From positions 77,735,622 to 77,799,621 of the forward strand of contig OY282606.1 of assembly GCA_958298945.1 (NCBI GenBank): a stretch of DNA of 64,000 bases, given 5' to 3'. The DNA is from Atherix ibis. Taxonomy: Eukaryota; Arthropoda; Insecta; Diptera; Athericidae. Numbering within the stretch: position 1 is the first letter of the stretch; every line of letters begins with the position of its first letter. The notes under the pieces are model-generated. The model was given only the letters and a program-made list of their open reading frames with translations. It did no database searches and was not told where the DNA came from. Of the stretch, positions 11,301 to 23,696 are shown in pieces. A program made the translations under genes and the position numbers.

Positions 11301-13520
11301 AAATTGCTTTTATTCAAAATAGTAAATAATTAAGTAGCTCATCTCAAAACGAGAAATAGAACAACATAGTTTTTGGATTTGTTTCAAAATAAACAAAATA
11401 GTTTATCTTTAATTTTATTAAATAAGAAAATAAATGAATTCCATTAAAAAATGTAAATTATTATAACTTTACACAGAGTGGGATAAATTATATTTTTCAT
11501 TCATCACGCAATCAGTAGAAAATCCTCCGTAATGTAGGTAGGCATTTAGCATTAATTTATGTTAATTCATTAGTAAAGTAGAAAACCTAAAAATGTCCAC
11601 CAAATTACGAATGAGGTTTACTAGATGGTATAATAACCACAAATACGTATATTCACAAATACAAATTAACACAAAATGGATATTGTGAAAATGGTGGTAT
11701 ACGCATTCACAAAAAAATACGATCAATAATAAAATACTAAAACGTATATACTGAATAGTGAAAAACATACAAAATAACAAAAACGAAAAGGACTTTAAAC
11801 AAAAAGTCGTGAAAATGAAAAAGAAAACCTAAATTTAAACCTACAAAATCAAAATGACACTAGTAATGGCATAAATCTTTTGGGATTAAAAATTCAAATC
11901 CTTGACCCAAAAATAAAATGATCTTTTTTAAATGCCAATTTTTAGTATTTAGGCTTTTGACATTTTATGAATAAAATAAAAATACAAAACAATTAAATGA
12001 GTACGAAAAGAAAGCACAAAAAGGATTTTGTACATATAAATAAATTTTCACTCGTATTTCTAAAATATTTCTCCAACCACCGAGTATTTAATTAATCTAT
12101 AAAAGGATACTTCCGATTCAGTCGTTTGATGAAAGCAAATTGGCATATTAATTACATAATATTCATAGGAAGGATGATATTTATTTCAAAAGGAATATAA
12201 TAATAACAATGAAAACAAAGGCTGCAAATGCAAATTATCAAAATAGGAAATTATAATAAAGCTTTTGTCTAGAATTAACCACAAAAACAGTATTAAAGTT
12301 ATTGCTTATTTTTTTTGCAAATACGAAAAAATTAATATGAGTATGTGTACATGTATTTAATCCTTTGCAATCATAAATATCTATATAATTTTCGTTCATT
12401 TGTACAAAATCCAAAATAAAATAAATGATACATATTATAAAGAATACGAAGGATGTCAGGTGGATAGTATTGGTATGCTCATACATGTTCTCAAAATGTG
12501 TACCATTTTACAAATTTTAACGAGATGGTTTCGTTTGGTACAAAATATTATTGTAAATAAAATCCTTGATATCCTATTTTCATCCGACAATCAACATTGA
12601 AGTATAATTTTGACAAGCTACGCAATACTCAACACATCACATATTCGTATGCATTTTGAAATGTTTGTATTATTTTTTGTTTCTCAAAGTATTTAAATTT
12701 TTTTAATAACTGCATAAAAGTTTTATTTACGAAATGAAAAAGTAAAATATAGCATTTCGGAGATGAAGAGTAACGCTCCTTTTTGGAAAGAAGGAAAATA
12801 ATGGGGCGAAAACATCACAACCTTCTGCTATAACTTTATAGTATAAAACTGCAAGTATTCACTAATTGCATAACTCCTAAGCAAATTTATTTCATCCAAA
12901 CATAATCAGTTTGTGGGTGGAGGAGTGTGTAAATAATGAGCTTTGCCTGAAACATTTTCCAATGGTAGTGTTTGGATAAGGGAATTGTTATTAAAATGAA
13001 ACGGAAGTATGAGGCTCTAAGGCAAATATTATAAACGTTTACGATTCGACACTCCCAAACGTTTCTGCATTACCATTTCCGAAGGACAAAATCAAAACAA
13101 ATAACTACTACAAATCCTTCGCCCACTTCCTATCCTTAACTAACTACTACTGCAAAAATATTTCATCTATAACGAACCAACCCTAATAAAGATTTTGTAT
13201 AAATACGTAAGGACAAAATGGAAAATATATATAAAAGTAGTAGAATGGAAGAAAAAACGAATAAAAAGGATATTTAGAAGCCACCGTCGGAATTCGTTTG
13301 CAAAATACATATTTCCGTACAAGCATTTTTGAAAACCCATACATTTACCTACACACACACAAAAAAGACACCCCCCAATTTCAAACTGATCCCCTACCAC
13401 CACAGTCCACCCCAAAATCATAAATCAACAATCTTTCTCATAATTTTGTGTACAAAAATTCCGCCTACACAAAACCACATATACAATCACACTAAACATA
13501 GCCATTCGCATTTTTTCAAG
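8376..13520. other. Intergenic region upstream of the cysteine-module gene
   Basis: About 5.1 kb of AT-rich sequence with no recognised domain, RNA gene or terminal repeats. It, or sequence further upstream, should contain the missing first exon (start codon) of the gene at 13521. C-rich, GT-poor sequence at 13355-13420 is unusual for the region. A block around 12780-12830 (CACAACCTTCTG) weakly resembles 5325-5340. Confidence 0.4.
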
Positions 13521-16251
13521 GTATCTGCCCTAATTTTGCTATTGGTCCTCGTATGCATTGAAACTGCGCATGCTGCCTGCCACTATGCACAAAAACCTGA
13601 CAAACAGCAGATGGCGCCATTCGCCGATAAGGATTCAACCATTGCTAAAAGGGACATTTCTACTTCCGAGAGTACAGTGCAAAATTGGCTTTTGGTGTGT
13701 GAGCAGCTCTGCGGGTGAGTAACAAAATTATTTGAATTATTACGACCAGTGAATAGTGAAGTGTGTAAATAATTAAAAAATATTACTCAATATGCTTTTT
13801 AAAACAAAACAAAATAAAAATTAAAATTGTTTTGTGATTTTTTTTTTGTCTGTTTATATTTTAATTAATTGTGATTTTTTGAAATGTTAAGCTTTTCCAT
13901 TTGTTCCGAAATGATGACGTCCAAACATACTGTTTTGAGGTCTTTCTATCTCCAGAGTGATAAGACATACAGAAATCCCCAATACATCTCACGATGACGA
14001 GGCTATCATTTAGGGTGATTTATAAAAAAAAATACCTCATTTATCTGAAAACATACAGATACGCTCGTTGTTGAGAAAATCTTATCGGCTTTGATTTTTT
14101 GTTTATATCAGTTAGTGAATGTATGCGTATATTGGCATATATTAATATAAAAACATATTTTATGACTGACGTAAGTACATAAGATCTTAGTGACAATATT
14201 TATCGCCTTCAGAAATTTTGCAATATGACGGTCTCATATATGACATGCAATATTAAAAATCACTATCTACATCTATAAAACATTTTGAAAAAATTATTAT
14301 CTAAAATAATAAATATTAATAATATATAGTTGAAAATAATTATAAACAATTCATTTGTGGAAAATATAGTAAAAAAATTCTTTTTCGAAAATGCTAATTG
14401 AAGTTTGAAAAAGATTATTTGAATGTGTCAATTTGGTCTAAATTATATTCTGAGCCGGTATCGATTCCAGGACTATACCAAAAGCGTACTTCATAGAATC
14501 GCTATATAGAAGGAGAATATTCTTTTTTAAGATAGTAAATTTTTAAAAGGACAATTAAAAAAAATACTTTTTAATCATTTCCTTTGATTTTTTTGGATAA
14601 TAATTTTTGTTATATACTTAAAAAAAAGGTTTGAGCAAAATGTTCTGCAAAAACATAAATAATCTCCCAAACTTATAAAGATTGGTTATTTAAATTTTCA
14701 ATTCATTATTATTTTCATATCAAATTATTAAATTAAACTTTTTTTTTAATTTATCTAAGAATAAATGATTTTTTGGTAAATCCTTTCTATTAAAATAGTC
14801 TTAAAGAGGATATTCAGATGCCCTCAAGGCTAAGAGGTCAAATAATATGTGTATTTATTACAAAAATATTCTTGGTATTAACAACAAATAGAGCTGACAT
14901 ATTTTTATATGTACTCTTATAAATTTTATGATTATATTCAGTATAACTTAACAAATATTTTGCTTGATAACCTTTAAAATTTAATATAAAAATTTCTACC
15001 TCAAAGGAGTGATTTTTGTTCAAAAAATTCTTTTTATTTTATTTATATTCCATTTCATTGCTGATTTACACGATAAGAAATTCAAGTTTTTTAGAAAAAA
15101 AAACTGCCATTAGACATATTTGCACCAAATCGGAAAAGTAAAAAAGGACATTTTTTAAATAAAATGAAAATTAAATGGTTTGCAATAAAAACCAACTAGA
15201 GTCAATAAATTTTATTGTGAATAATTCATAATATTTTTCTATTTAAATTAAATTTAAATAAAAAACTAATTAAAAATATTTTTATTTTATAAAAAAAATG
15301 CCAATAAAAATATTCTCTTCATGACCTTGTTATATTTTCAAAAAACAAAAAAAAATCTAAATTATTTTATGAAAATTATCGAAAATGTCCAAATTTATCA
15401 GGTCTATGCAAATTCAATTTAGATTAAACACTATCTACCTTTTTTGTTTAATAATCTTTCTAATATTAATATGGTTTTTAAGATCTGTTACAGACATTAA
15501 TTACATTATCTAAGATACGAAAAAAAAATAGTTAATATTTAAGAAAAACAAAACAAAAAAACAAATTAATTAAACTTTATCAATCAGACCAAAAAAATTA
15601 TCAGAGCATCAATTAATTAAATTTGAATAAAATCTAGAACAATTTTAAAAATTATCTTATTAACGATGATTGGTCGTGTGTACAATAAGTTCTAATCAAA
15701 ATAATTAAAATAATAATAATTAATTGTTATCGTTTTATTTTTTTAGAGCCAGCTTAGGGGGTCCAGCCTGTGGCCCCCAATGCCGTGATGATAGTAAAAC
15801 CAACACGACAGCCAAAGCACTTGGGAAAAAATTGATAGCGAATAACGAGCAGATTGTCTGTTCAAAATTGTGCGATATGTCATTAGGTAAGAATGGATTT
15901 TTATCAATTCACTTGGAATTATTAGAAATCATATTCAAATTGTTCGTATGAAAATTATAATAATTGAAAACAGGTGGATCTGTTTGTACCTGCAAGACTA
16001 CTAAAGGCAATCGTGAACAACCAAATGTAAATTCCATTTGTGGACTATTTTGTAAATATGCTAATATCCAATTAAACGGATGCAGTCCTTGTTTAATTCG
16101 TATGAACAGAAGTGTACATCCGAAAAATAGTCCAAACAGTGTAACATCAACAGTGTCAACCACGCCTAATTGGGATGAATTGTGCAAGACACTTTGCAAA
16201 AATGGTGAAGGCGGGCAATTGTGCAATTGCGATATACCACCATTTTTTTAA
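13521..16251 (+). CDS. Secreted protein with four cysteine modules (exons 2-4; first exon not found)
   Basis: Exons are 13521-13714, 15747-15886 and 15974-16251 (stop TAA 16249-16251), joined by GTGAGT...TTTTAG and GTAAGA...ACAG introns of 2032 and 87 bases whose phases match. The 203 readable residues start inside a signal peptide (VSALILLLVLVCIETAHA); no in-frame ATG lies upstream and TTTTTTCAAG precedes 13521, so a start exon must lie further up. The mature part has a dibasic site (IAKR) and then four modules of pattern C-x3-C-x8/9-C-x1-3-C: CEQLC...CGPQC, CSKLC...CTC, CGLFC...CSPC and CKTLC...CNC, three of them with a GG before the third Cys. It ends CDIPPFF. This predicts an extracellular, disulphide-rich protein. 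I do not recognise the family and give no function. Confidence 0.8.
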
Positions 16252-19200
16252 ATAAGAAAATCTTGTAATATATCTAATTTATTCACTTATATTTACCCCA
16301 TAATCCATTCTAGTCCTTGAACAATTGACGACATTTTTATTATGCATATAACATTATCGTATATGTGTATTAAAAATTTCATTATAATATTATGAATACG
16401 ATGATTAAAGATTTATTTTTAATTTAATTTTAATTTTAATGCAGTATTAATTAATTCTTCTAAAATAAAAATTATATATTATATGATTTTTGGTATTTTT
16501 ATTTTTATAATATTTTCTATTTATTTTTAATTATTCTTTCATTTTGAGTCTTAAGCCGCTGTTCATAGAAAAGATTTATTATTAATTTTCGCACTCTTTA
16601 AATACTAAAATAGTATCAGTGAATCTATAATAATTAAATGTTTTCTTAATTATTCTTTCATCAAAGTTTGCAAAAGTTATAAAATTATAAAAAAACAATT
16701 ATCAATAATATTAAATATTTTAAAAGAAAAATTACTATATTCGAAATAGATGGTATTTTTAAAATTTTCTGAACATGCTATAAGGTTAAAAATACCGTCT
16801 ATAAAATGCCAAAGGCTCAAATGGCTTAAAAAATTGTCAAATGTATAAGAAAATTACTAATTTAATAATAATAGTTAAAAAAAAAACAAGTCACAGCTCA
16901 CATACTATTTTATTAACAAAAGCATAAAAACAATTTAGTTAAATAAATTATCCAACAGAAATACTGAATTTAAATAAATTGTTTACTATACCAAAATACT
17001 ATTTTTTGAAATATTTTATCTGCTTTTTTTAAATGTGACTTCCTTTTTTAATAACTATTCCTTAAAAATTTCTCATTCTTTAAAAATATTGAAATCAACT
17101 ATTAACTCTATCTAAATTCATTGTCAATTTCTAAACTCAAATATTTTTAAAAACAATTCATTTATTTTAATTTAAAATTTTCTAAGAAATATTAATTTCG
17201 ATTTAAATACAGAAAAATTTGTACATTTTCACTAAAAATATCAAAAAAAAATTTCTTAAAAAAAATAATTATAACTTTAATAAAACTGGAAATGATTGCT
17301 AAATTATTTTTTAATTATTTCTTTTTAATTTATTGACAATAAGGCACCGCAATCAGCACTAAAAAAAATTATAAAAAATAAAGAAAAATAAAAAAAATTT
17401 ATATTTCTGCTAAAATACCAGCAAATATTTCTAGTGAAAAAATAAATAATAAATTTATTAAAAAAATTCAGTAAATACAAAAATTATAAATGTAATAAAA
17501 AAACTCAGTAAATTTTTATAAAAATAAGTAAATTTTCATTAAAAACAATCAGTTAATTCTTATAAAAACAATTTATTTTTATAAGAAAATAATAATTGTT
17601 TATTAGAAAATCGTAAATTTCCGGACTATAAAAATTAGTGAATTCGCAATAAATAATTCTGAAATTTAACGAAGCATTTTTTTTAAAAATAAATCAAATT
17701 ATTGAGCTACAAAAACCAATAAGTATTTCTTATCAAAAAAAAACAGAACTTTTTAATTAATAAATCTGCCTCAAAAAACAAATCATAAATAATTACTATA
17801 TAAAAATTAAAAAAATTAGTTTAAAAAAAAAACTAAATTTTTACTGAAATATTTTTATTTACTCAATTTATACGAATAATTTTCTAATAAAATTAAAAAA
17901 ATTTAAAAACTATTAAAATTGATGTAAAATTGAAAGTTAAAATGAAAACAAACCGTTTTTTTCCTTTATAGATTCTTACAATTTATATTAATTTAAAATT
18001 ATTAATACTTTCAAATATACATAATTTCAAAAATAATTTATGAAAAATATTTTTAAAAATAAATGAAGAATGCTAATTTTAAAAATTTTAATTGCAATTA
18101 AAAAATTATATATATTTGTGTAATATATAAATAAATAAAATTATTTAAAAAAAAATTTTTTAAACAAAAATCTTTAAGAGAGTTAAAAACAAAAAAGAAA
18201 ATATAATTAACAACAAAATAAATCACAATATGGCTTCCAAAAATTATTAATTGAATTATTTAGTATAAATTAATATAAATCATAAATGTTACAATAAAAG
18301 TAGCAATAATAATAATTATTATTATTAATATTAAAAGCTAATAAAAGCTTCATAATATTAGATATAAAAAAAAATGTATTGATAGATTCAAAATTATTAA
18401 GAGCATATACTTATATGTATGAATATAAAAAAGAAACAACAAAAAGTAAACCGTTTCTTTAAAAGATCAACTTCCGTTACAACAAAAAACAAGAACATGG
18501 AAACCACCATAGGAACAAAAAGGAATAAACACTCTACTATATATGTAAAAATATATTCTATGTGAATTTAAAAACAAAACGAAATAATTAAAAAGAAGAG
18601 AATAAGAAGAAAAGATAAATTAAATAGGAGCAACAACAAGTTAGAGGTGAAAGTAGCAAAGAGCAACAAGAGCAAAACACCGTAGAAGAACCGAAAAATG
18701 AGTGTATTCAAAATTATTTTGTGAGCAAACTCTTTAAATTGACGATATTTTTTCCATTTTTTTAGAAAGAGTTGGTATAGAATCAGCATATCCCATTTAA
18801 TAAGACAAACAAGAGAAAATGATTAAAAAATTATATAATGTATGTATATTATATTCAATTGGAAATATATTTATTAAAAATTATTCAATATTTAATAATG
18901 TTATAAAAAGAATAATTAAAAAATAATATTGAGTAAATATCAAATTAATTATTGTTATATATTGTCGTCTATGTGTATATACATATGTACTTTTAATAAT
19001 AAAAAATGTGAGAAGAACTGGGAAAGAACAACAAAATAATCGCAAATAATATATTCGCAAACAAAAATACATACATACTCGTATAATCATAATAAATAAT
19101 TAATGTATTTGCTTCTTTTAAAAATATATATATGCAAAAATAATTAAGTATTTATTCAAAAAATATATGTATACATATTAAAAAAAAGTATTTAGTGAGA

Positions 19201-20100
19201 AATATATGTAGTTATAAATAATATATCAAAAAAACTATATTTAAAAAAATATCTTATATACTTTTAAAAATAAAATCTCACAATCAGAATACAATGAAAT
19301 TGAATTTATTCTCCTGTAATGGGAGGAATTGATTGAAATGCAAATAAAAAAATGCGGAAGAAAAATGAAAGAATTACTAAAAATATATAAACATATGTGT
19401 ATATTTAAATAATCCAAAATTAATATGGAAAAATTTACTTTCAAAAAGAAAAAAATTTATGCAAATATATGGTAAGATATTCCAATATAAATTTTCTTTA
19501 AGATATTAGTAAAAACATGTACTTAAAATGACAATGAAAAAAAAATTCTATGAAAAAATATACTCTGTATTTGAAATAAAAATTTATATTGCTGTGAATG
19601 ACAATAAAATAGTAAATATAAAACTAAATAGGGGACCGGGAGAGTGTAATATGGATATCCCCAATTAGAATGTATTTAATTTATCAAATTTTCTCAATTG
19701 AAATATAATAGAAAATACTTTTAAACTGAATAAATATATTTTTTTTAAAAAAGCTATTTTTAATTTTCATTAAAATTTCTATTTTGTTATTTTTGATTTT
19801 TAAAATGTTTTGATAATGAAAAATTGAATATATTTATTCTATTATAATTTTAAAAAAATCATTATATGTGTAAATTATTGTAACTGTCAAATCAATAAAA
19901 TTATAAATATATGGCAATGTGCAATATTTATATTGTATTTGTAGATGAAAGAAAAAGGATAAAAAAATTGTTATTTATTGTTTATATCACTATATGAACA
20001 ACATGCACAGAATTGTCACAACAATTTTTTATTTTATTTTATTTTCTTCTTTTTTTGTAGTTTATAAAAAGAACATCCCCTGGAGATTAAAAAAATGACT
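16252..20100. other. Extremely AT-rich desert
   Basis: Long runs of A, T and AAAAAT-type words, with no recognised gene, RNA or transposon. AATAAA at 16464-16469 could serve as the polyadenylation signal of the cysteine-module gene. Small open frames on the minus strand (18568-19444) consist of low-complexity Phe/Leu/Ile/Tyr sequence and are not credible genes. Confidence 0.6.
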
Positions 20101-20119
20101 ATGTATGATGTTCAGTAAT

Positions 20120-20590
20120 AAGTTGAGCTCATTGAGGTTTTTCTATTCCAGTGAAAGATCAATTATTCAAAGTCAGAGAAACAACCGCAAACATTTTAAT
20201 GTCAAAGCATCTCCTACCAATAATAAGATTCGGAACCTAATCGCACGGTTTGAAAGAACTGGATCTGCCGAGAAGACGATCTAAGCGAACGATGCACGTT
20301 GACGCAGTGGTAAAAGTTGTACAGTAAAGATTTCTTGAGGATACATCTGCCTATACCCGTTTTGGATTTGCTCAACTAGGCATCGCCAGAACATCATTTC
20401 AAAAGATTCTGAAATTGGGTTTAAAAATGTTTCAATAAAACATCTAAATGGTCGAGGATTTACTTACCCAGCGCCTGCAATATGCCATTCGATTTCAATA
20501 CTTTCCCTGAGATAACAACTTCAAGCATTCTTTGAGAAGATGCTCTTACAAAAGATGGACCATCTAGTGTTTGTTTTTACGTTGAAAAAA
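20120..20590 (+). pseudogene. Tc3-like transposase relic, N-terminal part
   Basis: Plus-strand frames read RNNRKHFNVKASPTNNKIRN followed by LIARFERTGSAED, the helix-turn-helix of Tc3-like transposases, then TSAYTRFGFAQLGIARTSFQ and KILKLGLKMF, and LVEDLLTQRLQYAIRFQ-like sequence just before the first catalytic block. Frames change several times and stops are frequent. It stops abruptly at the MITE (20599). Confidence 0.65.
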
Positions 20591-20598
20591 AACATATT

Positions 20599-20962
20599 AG
20601 ACGTTTTCCTTCGGACTAATTTTGCTACTAGTCGGTAGTTCTAGCTGTCATCATCTACTCTACCTCGAACAAACGAGCACATTGAACTGGGAGTTACGCA
20701 TACAATTGACATTAGGTGGATTCTAGTTGCTAAAGTGAAAATAGATAGTTTGCGTGTTCGTTGGTTATGTTGAATCATATTTTTGTCAGTATTGTTTATG
20801 TGTGAATAAACTCAGTTTTTATTGCTTATGTGTGAGTAAACTCAGTATTGTTGCTGACTATTTTGAGGTTATTTTTCTACTAGTGTTTAGAATTTAACTT
20901 TCCTTTGGTCATCTACTCGCAGCTACCGACTAGTAGCAAAATTGGTCCAAAGGAAAACGCCT
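20599..20962. mobile_element. MITE copy 1 with about 50-bp terminal inverted repeats
   Basis: The left end (GACGTTTTCC, then AATTTTGCTACTAGTCGGTAG at 20618-20638) is mirrored at the right end (CTACCGACTAGTAGCAAAATT, then GGAAAACGCC, ending near 20962). The interior carries two tandem units of about 31 bp (TTTATGTGTGAATAAACTCA and GCTTATGTGTGAGTAAACTC) and has no coding capacity. A second copy with the same interior is at 23450-23696. The superfamily is unclear because no convincing target-site duplication is visible. Confidence 0.8.
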
Positions 20963-21064
20963 ATTGTGAGCAAATGTCAAATTTTTTTATTGAAAATGAA
21001 AGTTGAATCCATTACAATTATGTAAAAAAAAAACCATATTAATCATATGATCACCACGCCACAG

Positions 21065-21545
21065 TTTACAGGCCTCCATGAGCATGTCAAAATTTTCAAT
21101 GACTTTCCACAATAAAAATGGAACAACGGCCTCAATTTATTGTTGAATGTTGTTCTTTAGATCTTGAATTTTTCTTGTATGATTGGTATACACTTTTCCT
21201 TGAAAATAGCTTCAAAGAAATAAGTTCAGTGTATCAAAGTGTAAAATCTTCACCAAATTTAGTGCACAACAAACATATTTTATGGCATTGTGTGGCATTG
21301 TGTGGCTCGGAGCGGTGTCTTGTTGAAACAAACGTTCACTCATATTCAATTCATTCAATTTAGACCACAAAAAGTTCGTTAACATTCCATGATATTGTTC
21401 AGAAATCACTATAATGGCCTGTTCACGATCATTTTCGAAGAATAATTTTGTCATCCCATAAACTGAACCACACCGTGACATTTTTAGGATGCATGGGTTT
21501 TTCGTAAATCGCACCAGGATCTCCATCACTAAAACTGTACTACTT
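21065..21545 (-). pseudogene. Tc3-like transposase relic, central and C-terminal part
   Basis: Minus-strand reading: GAIYEKPMHPKNVTVWFSLW, then FENDREQAIIVISEQYHGML, then LWSKLNELNMSERLFQQDTA with the second catalytic Asp, followed by PSHTMPHNA. Frames shift at least twice. It is on the opposite strand from the N-terminal relic at 20120-20590, with the MITE between, so these are either two insertions or one element split by an inversion. Confidence 0.75.
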
Positions 21546-21954
21546 TGTAGTCGACACCTGTAAAAAAATCATGATATGTTTTGACAGATATTTTGAAAGT
21601 TAAAAAAAAACTAACAGATAAAAGCTTTGGAAAAATTATTCTTTCATATAATTAGCTGTCCCGCTTTAGCCGTAGCAACAACACAGAAAACAAAATGATA
21701 AAATAGAAAAAAAATTATAGAAATTCGGACTTGAACCAAGAACGATTAGGTGAATCCTACAAATGGTTCTTTAGAACTCGTTCTCTTCGTTAATACTTCT
21801 CAGAGGTATGCATACAAAAGTTAAGCATGTGGCTCCTTCTTTAGGCCTCTTGAATTTGTTTCTGGCCGGTTATGGCAAAATCGCATCATGTACGCTGCGT
21901 GTCGATCAATTCTCCGGATATATGGTATGTTCAGGTAGTTCAATTTCGAGCACT
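21546..21954. other. Spacer between transposon relics, nothing recognised
   Basis: Somewhat less AT-rich than the surroundings, but no coding, RNA or repeat signature was identified. Confidence 0.4.
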
Positions 21955-22016
21955 TAGCAATTGTTAGCATATATATTGGAACATTTTTTAGCAATTGTTA
22001 GCATATATTGGAACAA
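21955..22016. repeat. Short tandem duplication
   Basis: TAGCAATTGTTAGCATATAT (21955) and TAGCAATTGTTAGCATATTG-like sequence at 21989, each followed by TGGAACA, form a 34-bp tandem pair at the 3' edge of the LINE relic. Confidence 0.85.
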
Positions 22017-22830
22017 TGGAAACATCCTCGTTTTCGCATAAAGGTAATTGTTGGAGTAATATTTACTTTTATCTGTGAAAAATAGGTTTCCAACCTATTC
22101 ACCTGGCTTTTTGAGATAGAAAACCAAATAGGAAAACCATATGAAATTATTGGTCTAATCAATTCTTTGTACAGCAGAACTTTAGGGTTTAGGGAGAAAC
22201 AGTGTTTTCTTTTGAATAAAAAAGACAATCCGAGAAATGATTGCCTCAGTGCTTTATTCAGATTGGATTTAGCTTGTGTTCGAAACTTTAGTAATGAGAT
22301 AAAAGTGACACCAAGATATTTACATGTCGATGTTGCCTCAATGTTGGCTCCGTTGATTTCGATAGATACTTTGCTTTTTTTGCAATTCTTCTGGGTCGCC
22401 TTTTGGCTGTTTCTGATACATATCAGTTGAGTTTTCTCATTATTTACCTTGATTCTCCACTTTTTGTAGTATTCTAGAAGTTCCCGCCCTTACGAATTTC
22501 GCAGCAATTCTAGGGTTTGCATGTGTTGAGTTTGCAAGAGTGTCGTCCGCGTAGTAAATGCTCTTGCAACCACTAACAGAAGCAACCACTAACAGAGGCA
22601 ATGAAAATCGTGTAGAGGAGAGGACCGGAGATTGATCCCTGTGGAACTCCCCTTTTTAGAGGATATGTACCCGTAATTTGGTCACTGTGTTTTATTTTGA
22701 AATATCTATAAGTTGGAAATGATTTGTACATATTAAAGAGAGTAGAATCTATCCCTATTTGCGAAAGTTTATATAAGAGCCCATCCCAGCATACCGTGTC
22801 AAATACTGTACGGTTATACAAATAACTGTA
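22000..22830 (-). pseudogene. Jockey-clade LINE reverse transcriptase relic
   Basis: On the minus strand from 22821: FDTVCWDGLLYKLSQIGID, KRGVPQGSISGPLLYTIFI (reverse-transcriptase motif B with the GVPQGS loop), then across 22560-22220 a thumb-type region with NEKTQLICI and a TCKYLGVTF-like block, and finally KVLLYKELIRPIISYGFPIW near 22150. This order is that of Jockey-type non-LTR polymerases. The catalytic YADD block is reduced to about the site near 22555 (IYYADDTLANS-like reading). The element is 5'-truncated and frameshifted. Confidence 0.8.
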
Positions 22831-22906
22831 CGGACAATACTTAATTTAATAAAGTTATATTTTTAAGTAAAAATTTTGAATTTTTTTTATTATTTAAAAT
22901 CCGCAA

Positions 22907-22950
22907 TCTCGCTTATATCTATATAAGCGAGAGATATATCTCGCTTATAT
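22907..22950. repeat. Triple TCTCGCTTATAT foldback
   Basis: TCTCGCTTATAT (22907-22918) is followed after 2 bases by its exact complement (22921-22932), then by a third direct copy (22939-22950). Confidence 0.9.
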
Positions 22951-22997
22951 CTCGGGCAACTCGATTTTAAAAACAAAAATAATCATATGTATCTGCT

Positions 22998-23449
22998 TTG
23001 TTCTTTTTGGACTCAGTGTATCGATTTCCCACAGTGTATACTATTTCCAGTACACACTGTAGGCATCGATCCACTGCATATGTAGCAAAACTTATTTGGA
23101 AAGAGCGCAAATTAACATGGAATTATTGTGAACAAATTTTTCGACTAATAATTCCAACGATCAAACACCAAGTGCCTTCATTAAAACTTTCGTACCACCG
23201 AAAGATCACGGACATATCGCTTCCACGAACCGCCCTTACCCACTCTATCTAATCGTACGATAATGCTTGCACACGGCATTCGAACGATCGGATTAATAGA
23301 TCGTTTTTTCCAATGCTTGAGGATGCACTGTCGAACCATGTAATTTTCTGATGGTAGTGCTGCCAATTCCACTGATTCGTTCGGTACCAAATTAAAACTT
23401 CGCACCAACTACAATCAGCGAAATTGTGGCTGTGGCTACCATAACACTA
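22998..23449. other. Unassigned stretch between LINE relic and MITE
   Basis: Relatively GC-rich, open on both strands over 23181-23408, but with no recognised motif. It may be part of an unidentified mobile element. Confidence 0.3.
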
Positions 23450-23696
23450 GCTGTATTCCATTGGGAAAATTTTGCTACTCACGAGTAGTTCTAGCTGTCA
23501 TCATCTACACCACCTCGAACAAATGAGTAGTTCGCAAGCGTTTTTTGTCAGTATTATTTATGTGTGAATAAACTCAGTTTTTATTGTTTATGTGGGAGTA
23601 AACTCATTTTTGTTGTTGACTATTTTGAGGTTATATTTTACTGCTGTCAGTAAATTTTGCATTCCATTGAGCAAAATTAATCCACTTGAATACAGC
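23450..23696. mobile_element. MITE copy 2, same family as 20599-20962
   Basis: 247 bp bounded by GCTGTATTCCA (left) and the inverted TTGAATACAGC (right), with inner inverted AATTTTGCT blocks. The interior shares TAGTTCTAGCTGTCATCATC, ACCTCGAACAAA.GAG, TTATGTGTGAATAAACTCAG and GACTATTTTGAGGTTAT with copy 1. It is shorter than copy 1 and its outermost bases differ. Confidence 0.8.

Noticed and set aside
13329..13520. N-terminal extension of the cysteine-module protein
   Set aside because: It begins at TTG, has no ATG, is compositionally odd (His/Thr/Pro), and is followed by a splice acceptor, so it is taken as non-coding.
18568..19444. Minus-strand Phe/Leu/Ile-rich open frames as membrane proteins
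   Set aside because: Composition follows directly from A-rich low-complexity DNA.
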